Below, piece after piece: positions 8,607 to 14,856 of a stretch of DNA of 21,321 nucleotides. The DNA comes from Candidatus Babelota bacterium (GTDB lineage Bacteria; JAGOBX01). The translations under genes were made by a program, and so were the position numbers. Below the pieces are notes generated by a model that was not told where the DNA came from, searched no databases, and saw nothing but the letters and a program-made list of their open reading frames with translations. The stretch covers positions 1 through 21,321 of the forward strand of contig JAGOBX010000008.1 of assembly GCA_017999075.1 (NCBI GenBank), read 5' to 3'. The stretch's first letter is position 1. Each line of letters starts with the position of its first letter.

Positions 8607-8635
8607 AATACAGAAGAGAATTAATGCATTGTCAA
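8607..8635 (-). promoter_or_regulatory. Probable sigma-70-type promoter of the hybrid kinase gene
   Basis: Read on the minus strand, a perfect TTGACA (8635-8630) is followed by a 17-nt spacer and TGTATT (8612-8607, four of six matches to TATAAT). It sits in the 82-nt gap between the end of the HEAT-repeat gene and the kinase start, leaving a leader of roughly 40 nt. Perfect -35 and ideal spacing make it better than chance matches in this AT-rich DNA, but it is unproven. Confidence 0.45.
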
Positions 8636-8643
8636 TATGACGT

Positions 8644-9570
8644 TTATTCTATTATAGGATTCCTATTAAATTTTTTCAAGAAAAAATTCTTATATTTTTC
8701 AATTTTTAATTCTAATAAAACTGATTGTCTAAGTATTTTAAATGCGTATGCGCAAACCAGCTCATCATCATTTGAATAAAAAATATTTTCAATTTCAGTT
8801 ATATAGCTGCCTGATATATTAAACGAACTTAATATTCTCAACAAATATCTCAGTTCATACTTATCCGCATTATTTATTTTTTCAAAAATAAAAGGAATTA
8901 CAATTTCAGAATCCATTTTTTGAACGGATTCAACTGCTGAAAATCTTAAATAAAAATATGAATCGGACAAATGCGAAAACAACAAATCTAATAATCCAGT
9001 ATCCTGTTCTGAATTCGTATCCGATAATTTACCTAATGATACAATAGCTGACTTTTTTACCATATTGTTTGTATCGTAAGTAAGGTGTTTCAATTTATTT
9101 ATTATATTGGAATCAGTAAATTTAATTTTACCTAATGCCATAGCCGCTACATTTCTTAATTGAACATGTTTGCTATCCAGAAGCCCTGAAATTTTTTCAA
9201 CTGCTGAAGTGTCTCCGATATCTCCGAGAACTTCAACTATTATAAGGTTTCCTGTGGTTAAAGTATCAGAAATATAATCTGTAAGAAACTTTACTGCAGG
9301 TTTTCCGATTTGAACAAGAAGGCTGCGTATTTCCCATAATGTCCTGCTGTTTACAGTGTCGAGATGATTCAGCATATATTCTATTGATCTGGTGTCGCCT
9401 GCTAAAATACCTTTGGCCCAACCTGAAAATTTATTATTTGACAGATGAGGATTTACAAAATAACTAATAATCTCATTGTAATCATCCGCATTGTATTCTT
9501 CTGAATATAACTGAGAAGGCGAAACAGCGGCACAAAAAAAAATTAAAAAAACAAACAGTTTATTTATCAT
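8644..9570 (-). CDS. Secreted HEAT-repeat protein
   Basis: This 308-residue protein has an N-terminal Sec signal peptide (short basic start, hydrophobic core about 4-18, likely cleavage near LYS-EE at 23/24), so it acts in the periplasm or at the cell surface. The mature part consists of HEAT/PBS-lyase-like helical repeats of about 30-37 residues: IGKPAVKFL, IGDTSAVEKISGLLD, VQLRNVAAMALGKI, NMVKKSAIVSLGKL and FYLRFSAVESVQKM mark successive repeats between residues about 90 and 220. Such arrays are protein-binding scaffolds; no catalytic motif is visible. The ATG overlaps the end of the beta-helix gene by 11 nt, so the two are translationally coupled and probably function together. The partner is unknown; the preceding gene product is the obvious candidate by context. 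Confidence 0.85.
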   Translation of the reverse strand: MINKLFVFLIFFCAAVSPSQLYSEEYNADDYNEIISYFVNPHLSNNKFSGWAKGILAGDTRSIEYMLNHLDTVNSRTLWEIRSLLVQIGKPAVKFLTDYISDTLTTGNLIIVEVLGDIGDTSAVEKISGLLDSKHVQLRNVAAMALGKIKFTDSNIINKLKHLTYDTNNMVKKSAIVSLGKLSDTNSEQDTGLLDLLFSHLSDSYFYLRFSAVESVQKMDSEIVIPFIFEKINNADKYELRYLLRILSSFNISGSYITEIENIFYSNDDELVCAYAFKILRQSVLLELKIEKYKNFFLKKFNRNPIIE

Positions 9571-12199
9571 AATAAATTCCGTATTTCCCTAAAACCTTCA
9601 AATCAGAATTTTTCGAATTAAGATACCTGTCATTCCCTGATTTATCAAAAAATACGGCTATACTTCCGAATTCACGCAGTACAAAATATTCGCCGAATCC
9701 TAAATTTTTCGAAATCGAATAGTAGCCGTCATCTCCCGATTCATCCACAAAAATTCCTATTGCAGTTGTTATTGCTCCGCCATTCCCGAGATGTCTCTGA
9801 TTATAAATATCATCGCCGGATTTATCATATAATAATCCAAACGACACATCGTGACCGCAGCCTTGACCTACTTCCCAATTATTATATTCATCATTGCCTG
9901 AAAAATCCATAAGACAGCTTATGCCAAGATGAATTCCGGAACCTTGAGAATATCTGTGAGCAACATATTTATCATCGCCGGAATAATCTATAAGACATCC
10001 TATTCCCATCCAATAAGAAGCAGCCTGACCGTAAACATCAGATTTATATAAATCATTTCCTTCGTAATCTATAAGCATTCCCAGTCCACCAGGAACATAT
10101 GGGCGGATGCCATATCCACAACCCTGGCTCATTGTTATTGAATTAGTATAATATCTTATAGAATCAATAATTCTGTTGCCGCTTAAATAAAAGTCGCTGC
10201 CTTTATAATCAATTAATATCCCGTATCCTTTAACCGAACCAAATCCCTCACAATATGCTCCGCCGTTATAAACATCATTCCCGTTCATATCATCAAGTAT
10301 AGAAACTCCAAACAATGCAGCGCCAATTCCATAAAGTTCACTCTGATAATTATCATTTCCGGATATATCGCTTATCACACTAATTCCAAAATATGACGAA
10401 GCCACAGAATTATTTTTTCCGAAATACCTGTCTTCACCTGAATTATCAAACAAACAGGATATTCCGAAAACAGTTGAACCAAGATCAAAATAAGTATCTG
10501 AAATATAGTTGTCATTCCCTGAAAAATCTATATAAACAGAAATCAATTTTTTTTCATCAGATGAAGCTATTTTATTTTTGTAAAAATCGTCGCCTCCTAA
10601 ATCAAGCAATATAAAACAATCTGAATTAGCATGATAATTATCGGAAGTTCCGGCAATTATTATTTTCCCTAATCTCGTATTTTTTTCAAATAAAATATCT
10701 TTTTCAATCAATTTTTTATCAATTCCAGAAAAATCATATTTTCTTATTTTTTCAGATATTATAACAATTTTATACGATATTTTTTTTAAGTCAGTCAAAT
10801 CAATTTTATCAAGAATTTTTTTTAATTTCATATTGTCTTTATCATTATCGTCTGAACTTTTAAGTTCTTCACGCATATTCATTTTTAACGATTTTCCCGT
10901 ATTTGAAAAATTATTCAATATATTTTCTTTTAAAAAAGAAAATTCGGTATCCGCCAAACTTTTTTTAAATTTTTCAAAACACTCTGCGTATTTAACAGAA
11001 TATCTGTAAATTTCATTTAAATCATTCTTTAATGTTTCGGGAAAATAATCAGGCAAATCTATCTCGGCTGCCGCCTCTGTAAATTCACCGTATTTTTCTT
11101 CAACCGGTATTTTATCCAATAAAAATACATTATATAATTTTTCAGATATACTCCCTGAATTAATCAGGCTATCGGATATAATGTTAAAACATTCTGGCGT
11201 TTCAATAGTATTTTGAAATAATTTCGTAAATACCGGCAATTCAATAGTATCGGGATTTTGTCTGTAACTCAAATTAAAATCATTTTCTTTCAGCATCATA
11301 TAATCAAGGACACCATTTATATTATCAGGATTTGAAAAAAAATTTCCAGAAACAGTATTTATACTATTTTTTTTCTCTTCGATTTTAGTTAAAGGAATCA
11401 TTTTTTCTTTTACTGTTTCATTTTTTACATTTTCACTATTTTCCTGTTCAACTGATTTTGAAAATGTGTCGTTAAAATTATTTAAAATTACCGAGTTGTT
11501 GTTCCCGGCAGAAATGCTTATATCAAAATTATTTTTTATAAATAAATTGTTTTTTATTACTGACCTGTAATCAAACCATAATTCCACAGCGTTTCCCGAA
11601 TTGTTAAAAAAACAGTTTGAATCAACGGAAGTATTGCAATGCAGCATTTGTATACCGTCATCTTTGTTTGAAAAAATAGAATTGTTTTTGATTAACGCTT
11701 CAGAATTATAAATTTTAATTCCGTCTATTTCATTATTTTCGATTATATTATCAATAATCTGCCCGTTAAAAAATGAAGCATATATACCATAAGGTTTATT
11801 GGAAGATATTATATTTTTTCTTACAACCGCGTCTGAATTCGATAAATATACCGCATTTGCATACCAGTCTCCATTTGCTCCTCGAATAATTAATTTTTCT
11901 ATTGTTCCAGAACCATATTTTAATAAAACAGGCTTTTCAAAATCTAAAGGTTCAATTATGACTTTTCCTTCTTCTTCCGCAGTTATGCTGACACCGTCTT
12001 TTAATTCTATATTGAGTTTATATGTTCCAGGCAATAAAAAAAGAGTATCTTCACTTTGCGCATATTTTATTTTATCGGTAGTGGTGGGAGAAATTTCTAT
12101 TATTTGTCCGGCGCATAAATAACTGCAGGTTACAAAAAATACTGTTACAAAAAAAAACCACCTTTTAATAAAGGTGGTTTTAAAAAAAACTGAATCCAT
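9560..12199 (-). CDS. Secreted parallel beta-helix protein with C-terminal D-x-x-G-x-D-x-Y repeat array
   Basis: I do not recognise a named gene for this 879-residue protein. It begins with a signal peptide (basic IKRW, hydrophobic core about 14-28, likely cleavage near CAG at 30/31). Residues about 32-245 form a NosD/pectate-lyase-like right-handed beta-helix, with repeated rungs such as NAVYLSNSDAVVRKNIISSN, GIYASFFNGQIIDNIIENN and GIKIYNSEALIKNNSIFSN. A polar linker and a helical, Lys/Glu-rich region follow (about 245-510). The C-terminal 350 residues contain twelve D-x-x-G-x-D-x-Y motifs. It lacks the CTD seen on the neighbouring giant protein. The only canonical in-frame start near the signal peptide is the ATG at 12199, 11 nt after the fliD stop and without a Shine-Dalgarno. 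A strong terminator hairpin lies within codons 7-16, so initiation and transcription here are unusual. An ATT at 12169 (codon 11) would give a more normal signal peptide but is non-standard. Confidence 0.85.
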   Translation of the reverse strand: MDSVFFKTTFIKRWFFFVTVFFVTCSYLCAGQIIEISPTTTDKIKYAQSEDTLFLLPGTYKLNIELKDGVSITAEEEGKVIIEPLDFEKPVLLKYGSGTIEKLIIRGANGDWYANAVYLSNSDAVVRKNIISSNKPYGIYASFFNGQIIDNIIENNEIDGIKIYNSEALIKNNSIFSNKDDGIQMLHCNTSVDSNCFFNNSGNAVELWFDYRSVIKNNLFIKNNFDISISAGNNNSVILNNFNDTFSKSVEQENSENVKNETVKEKMIPLTKIEEKKNSINTVSGNFFSNPDNINGVLDYMMLKENDFNLSYRQNPDTIELPVFTKLFQNTIETPECFNIISDSLINSGSISEKLYNVFLLDKIPVEEKYGEFTEAAAEIDLPDYFPETLKNDLNEIYRYSVKYAECFEKFKKSLADTEFSFLKENILNNFSNTGKSLKMNMREELKSSDDNDKDNMKLKKILDKIDLTDLKKISYKIVIISEKIRKYDFSGIDKKLIEKDILFEKNTRLGKIIIAGTSDNYHANSDCFILLDLGGDDFYKNKIASSDEKKLISVYIDFSGNDNYISDTYFDLGSTVFGISCLFDNSGEDRYFGKNNSVASSYFGISVISDISGNDNYQSELYGIGAALFGVSILDDMNGNDVYNGGAYCEGFGSVKGYGILIDYKGSDFYLSGNRIIDSIRYYTNSITMSQGCGYGIRPYVPGGLGMLIDYEGNDLYKSDVYGQAASYWMGIGCLIDYSGDDKYVAHRYSQGSGIHLGISCLMDFSGNDEYNNWEVGQGCGHDVSFGLLYDKSGDDIYNQRHLGNGGAITTAIGIFVDESGDDGYYSISKNLGFGEYFVLREFGSIAVFFDKSGNDRYLNSKNSDLKVLGKYGIYYDK
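9623..10603 (-). repeat. Twelve-copy D-x-x-G-x-D-x-Y protein repeat, about 27-residue period
   Basis: The array lies within the beta-helix protein. Motif starts are at residues 533, 558, 585, 611, 637, 664, 711, 738, 765, 792, 819 and 852. Most intervals are 25-27 residues; 664-711 is 47 and 819-852 is 33. A typical unit is D-(F/Y/K)-S-G-(N/D)-D-x-Y, then about ten residues, G-x-x-x-x-G-I-x-x-L-x, then the next D. The regular spacing suggests a solenoid with stacked Asp and Tyr residues, possibly metal-binding. The motif resembles but does not match the RTX nonapeptide GGxGxDxUx. The DNA of the copies has diverged, so this is an old protein-level repeat rather than a recent tandem duplication. 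Confidence 0.9.
12149..12181 (-). terminator. Rho-independent terminator after fliD, inside the next gene's first codons
   Basis: A perfect 12-bp inverted repeat (AAAACCACCTTT at 12154-12165 and its complement at 12170-12181) encloses a 4-nt loop. On the minus strand the stem runs into nine consecutive T residues (12157-12149, the first four within the stem), the classic intrinsic terminator form. It lies 29 nt past the fliD stop codon, so it would end the fliD transcript. However, it falls inside codons 7-16 of the beta-helix gene, whose ATG is at 12199. On the plus strand only four T residues follow the stem before an A-run, so that direction is weak. Confidence 0.85.
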
Positions 12200-12210
12200 A
12201 ATTATTTTTA

Positions 12211-13755
12211 TCAGTTGCTGCTTAAACTGCTTAACTGAGATGAAAAATATTCTCCCTGACTGTTTAAAGTTGAAAGCTGCTGTTCCATTCGTGAAAATTG
12301 TTTTCTATATGTTTCTTCAACTCTTTCAAGACGTTCGGTCTGCCTGTCAATATTATCATTAATAGAATCTATAATTGATTGAAGCGCATTTTTCTCATTT
12401 GTAATCATTCCACTGTATCTTGTTATCGGATTAAGATACGCATTAATTTTATACGCTATACCGTTATCAGCAACTACTTTTGTTTCTGTAGGAGTTGAAG
12501 TCTTATATCCGAACAGCAATTGAACCTGATCAGAATTCGCATCAATAGCAGCCTGAAGTTTATTTTCATCAATTACAAGATGATTAGCGTCTGTGGTACC
12601 GTATTTTCCTAATGAAATTCCTATTTCGCTTAACATTGAATATTGCCCTGCATTTCTTAATTCAGAATATGCCTGCATTGTTTGCGTGTTCATATTAAAA
12701 CTTATATCTGTAACTAAAAAATTACCGGCTAACGGCCCTCTTGACGATGTATCACTGTCTGATTCGGAAGATAACGTGCTTACTGTGGAAAGTTTTGTCT
12801 GTTCTTTGATAAAATCCTGAACATCATTATATTTTTTCACAAAATCTTTTATTAAATTAGATATAGCGCTGGTATTCTTTTTTACAACTACAGTAGAATC
12901 CCCATCACTTAAAAAATTCACAGTAGTGCCGTTAACAGTGTAGCTGTTTCCAGTAGGATTTATGGTAACTCCATTCAGTTCAGCTGCAGTTGAAGTACCG
13001 CTTACAAAATTCGCATTATTCGCCGGAGCAGCAACAGCGCCTATATCAGCAGTAAGATTTAATGTATCTATAATTCCCAAATCATCTGATCCGCCACCGT
13101 CAACATCTGTAGTTATATCAATAAAATAATCTCCTGCTTCATTTGCTGTTAATACAAATTTTCCGTTAACAGATGAATCTTCGTCGTAAAATGCAGTTAC
13201 TCCCACGCTAGCACGGTTTATTTTAGTAATAAAAGTATTTAGAGTATCTGTCGTATTAAATTCTATTTGTGAGGATTTTACTTCTGAGCCATCAGCTTTA
13301 TTCCTCAAAACTATTTTAAATTTACCGTTCCCATTACTCAATAAAGGATCAACAAAATCTCCGTCATCACTTAATGCCTTTAAAGTTTTAGTTGAATTTT
13401 TAATAGTATTTGCTGCAATGTCCGCAGTTGATTTAGTAAACGCCTGCGTACCTAAAACTATGTTGGTAAACTTATATGTTCCTTCAGCAGCAGTACTGCT
13501 TGATGTTGCTGATAAAATAGAAGTATCGCTGATATTGGTGCTTTTTGCTGACCAAGAAGTAGCTGTTAATAATGTTTCTGAAGAACTTTTTAAAGCAAGA
13601 AGTTTGGTATTAAAATTTTCAAATGCAGTTTTCTGTTCCGCATATTTATCTCTGCGCGCTTCTAATTTAGTTATTGGAACTTTTTCTAATTCTATTAATT
13701 GGCTGATTATAGAATCAGTGTCTAATCCGCTTAATCCTCCGACTGAAATACCCAT
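12211..13755 (-). CDS. fliD: Flagellar hook-associated protein 2 (filament cap)
   Basis: FliD caps the growing flagellar filament and helps each exported flagellin fold into place. The N-terminus is diagnostic: GISVGGLSGLDTDSIISQLIELEKVPI, followed by the D0/D1 coil to about residue 70. The centre (about 75-300) is variable, Ser/Thr-rich and beta-rich, as is normal for the exposed cap domains. The C-terminal domain contains LIKDFVKKYNDVQDFIKEQ and ends in a heptad coiled coil over the last 60 residues (ERLERVEETYRKQFSRMEQQL). Of two in-frame ATGs, the one at 13755 lies 7 nt after GGAGGG, whereas that at 13761 has only 1 nt of spacing, so 13755 is chosen. That gives 514 residues, within the family range. 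A near-consensus sigma-28 promoter lies upstream and a strong terminator downstream. No other flagellar gene is in the window. Confidence 0.95.
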   Translation of the reverse strand: MGISVGGLSGLDTDSIISQLIELEKVPITKLEARRDKYAEQKTAFENFNTKLLALKSSSETLLTATSWSAKSTNISDTSILSATSSSTAAEGTYKFTNIVLGTQAFTKSTADIAANTIKNSTKTLKALSDDGDFVDPLLSNGNGKFKIVLRNKADGSEVKSSQIEFNTTDTLNTFITKINRASVGVTAFYDEDSSVNGKFVLTANEAGDYFIDITTDVDGGGSDDLGIIDTLNLTADIGAVAAPANNANFVSGTSTAAELNGVTINPTGNSYTVNGTTVNFLSDGDSTVVVKKNTSAISNLIKDFVKKYNDVQDFIKEQTKLSTVSTLSSESDSDTSSRGPLAGNFLVTDISFNMNTQTMQAYSELRNAGQYSMLSEIGISLGKYGTTDANHLVIDENKLQAAIDANSDQVQLLFGYKTSTPTETKVVADNGIAYKINAYLNPITRYSGMITNEKNALQSIIDSINDNIDRQTERLERVEETYRKQFSRMEQQLSTLNSQGEYFSSQLSSLSSN

Positions 13756-13762
13756 AATCATT

Positions 13763-13768
13763 CCCTCC
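13763..13768 (-). promoter_or_regulatory. fliD ribosome binding site deciding the start
   Basis: CCCTCC on the plus strand reads GGAGGG on the coding strand. It is 1 nt from the ATG at 13761 and 7 nt from the ATG at 13755. Only the second spacing is workable, so translation most likely starts at 13755, giving M-G-I-S at the N-terminus as in many FliD proteins. Confidence 0.75.
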
Positions 13769-13819
13769 CTGGTTTTTCTTTCGCGTTTTTAAAAATAAAA
13801 TATATACTATCTTATATTT

Positions 13820-13846
13820 ATATCGGCAAAAACACAAAAAACTTTA
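13820..13846 (-). promoter_or_regulatory. Sigma-28 (FliA) flagellar promoter of fliD
   Basis: On the minus strand TAAAGTTT (13846-13839) is followed by exactly 11 nt and GCCGATAT (13827-13820). The enteric sigma-28 consensus is TAAAGTTT-N11-GCCGATAA, so 15 of 16 positions match with ideal spacing. It lies between the porV-like gene and fliD, giving a leader of about 55-60 nt. The match cannot reasonably be explained by AT-richness because the GCCGATA box is GC-containing. It places fliD in the late flagellar class and implies a FliA homologue elsewhere in the genome. Confidence 0.9.
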
Positions 13847-13864
13847 ATTATTTTTTACAATTTT

Positions 13865-14785
13865 TTATAATTCAGGGAATTTATAGGTAAGAGACAACCT
13901 ATGTGTGTCTCCCAAAGAGCCGAATGGAGAAAATGCATAATCAAGCACAAACCTTGATACATAAAATCCTAATCCTGCGCTTACTCCGTCGCCAATATCG
14001 CTTTCAGAAGTATAACCGCATCTTAATGCAAGCATTTTATGAAATTTCCATTCTACTCCTGTGCTGAACGACCAGTCAGTATCACGCGCTTTTACAATAT
14101 CAATGCCTGTTACAAGTTTATCCTGATAAAAAATATACGACATCCCAAACCTGAATGTTTGCGGAGGTTTAAAACTTTCCTGGACAAATTTTATGGATTT
14201 CCCTAAATTTTGCGCAGCAAAACCAAACATTAACTTTTCTATATTCGGAGTATATAAAATACCAAAATCAAAAATATACCCTGATGCGCTTTCATACTCA
14301 TATTTTTCATCAATATATTTAAAATTAAGTCCTGTTATAACTTTTTCCGACAGTTTTCTGCCGTAAGTCAAAGCAAAAGCTTTATCAGAAGCTTCAGGAT
14401 TTGAAATTCTATAACCACTTGCATTGTATCCTTCAATTTCTCCGTAATCAACATATATCAAACTTCCTGCCAAAGCTGATTTGTCTGTTAGAGGCTGCGC
14501 ATATCCTATATATCCGTAATTTATATCTGCCAACCATTTATTATGCATCAAATTCGCTTCAGGTACACGTAAATTTATTACACCAGCAGGATTTCCGTAT
14601 GTAGCGTTGATCCCATCTGCAATTGCTGTAAATGTGTTTCCCATACCTATAGCTCTGGCACCAACTCCAAGACGCAAAAATATTGCGCCTACAGTACCTG
14701 CATTATATTGAACTCCACGACAATAAACAGATACAGGAAATAAAATTGTCAATAAAATTAAAATTAATACTATTTTTTTTCTCAT
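13865..14785 (-). CDS. PorV/PorQ-family outer-membrane beta-barrel protein
   Basis: This 306-residue protein has a signal peptide (MRKK, hydrophobic core about 5-20, cleavage near VYC-RG at 22/23) and the PorV/PorQ hallmark AIFLRLGVGARAIGMGNTFTAIADG at about 34-58, followed by INATYGNPAGV. The rest is made of amphipathic strands typical of a FadL-like barrel (for example YGYIGYAQPL, LAGSLIYVDYGEI, FGFAAQNLGKSIKF, LALRCGYTSESDIGDGVSAGLGFYV), ending in LSLTYKFPEL. In T9SS organisms PorV is the outer-membrane shuttle that receives substrates bearing C-terminal sorting domains. Its place directly after a giant protein with such a domain supports a secretion role, though PorQ-like, UPF0164 or plain transport roles remain possible. 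The start codon lacks a Shine-Dalgarno; a possible promoter only 8 nt upstream would make the mRNA almost leaderless. It lies 71 nt after the giant gene. Confidence 0.85.
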   Translation of the reverse strand: MRKKIVLILILLTILFPVSVYCRGVQYNAGTVGAIFLRLGVGARAIGMGNTFTAIADGINATYGNPAGVINLRVPEANLMHNKWLADINYGYIGYAQPLTDKSALAGSLIYVDYGEIEGYNASGYRISNPEASDKAFALTYGRKLSEKVITGLNFKYIDEKYEYESASGYIFDFGILYTPNIEKLMFGFAAQNLGKSIKFVQESFKPPQTFRFGMSYIFYQDKLVTGIDIVKARDTDWSFSTGVEWKFHKMLALRCGYTSESDIGDGVSAGLGFYVSRFVLDYAFSPFGSLGDTHRLSLTYKFPEL

Positions 14786-14793
14786 TTTTGAAT

Positions 14794-14821
14794 ATTATAA
14801 ATTTTCTTTAAAAAAAAGCAA
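14794..14821 (-). promoter_or_regulatory. Possible promoter giving a near-leaderless porV-like mRNA
   Basis: On the minus strand TTGCTT (14821-14816), a 16-nt spacer and a perfect TATAAT (14799-14794) lie in the 71-nt gap after the giant gene. Transcription would begin within a few bases of the ATG at 14785, which has no Shine-Dalgarno. The surrounding DNA is very AT-rich, so a chance match is a real possibility. Confidence 0.3.
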
Positions 14822-14856
14822 ATATATTCTAAAATATATAAAAATTATTTAAATAA

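Noticed and set aside
9623-10603. D-x-x-G-x-D-x-Y array considered as RTX calcium-binding repeats
   Set aside because: The RTX unit is nine residues with GGxGxDxUx; here the period is about 27 residues and the glycine pattern differs.
12110-12125. Cysteines 25 and 29 of the beta-helix protein considered as a lipobox
   Set aside because: The preceding residues (F-V-T and S-Y-L) do not fit L-(A/S)-(G/A)-C, so an ordinary signal peptidase I site near residue 30 is more likely.
12174-12820. Plus-strand open frames opposite fliD (12174-12362 and 12593-12820)
   Set aside because: They lie antisense to fliD, whose identity is certain, and lack ribosome sites and recognisable sequence.
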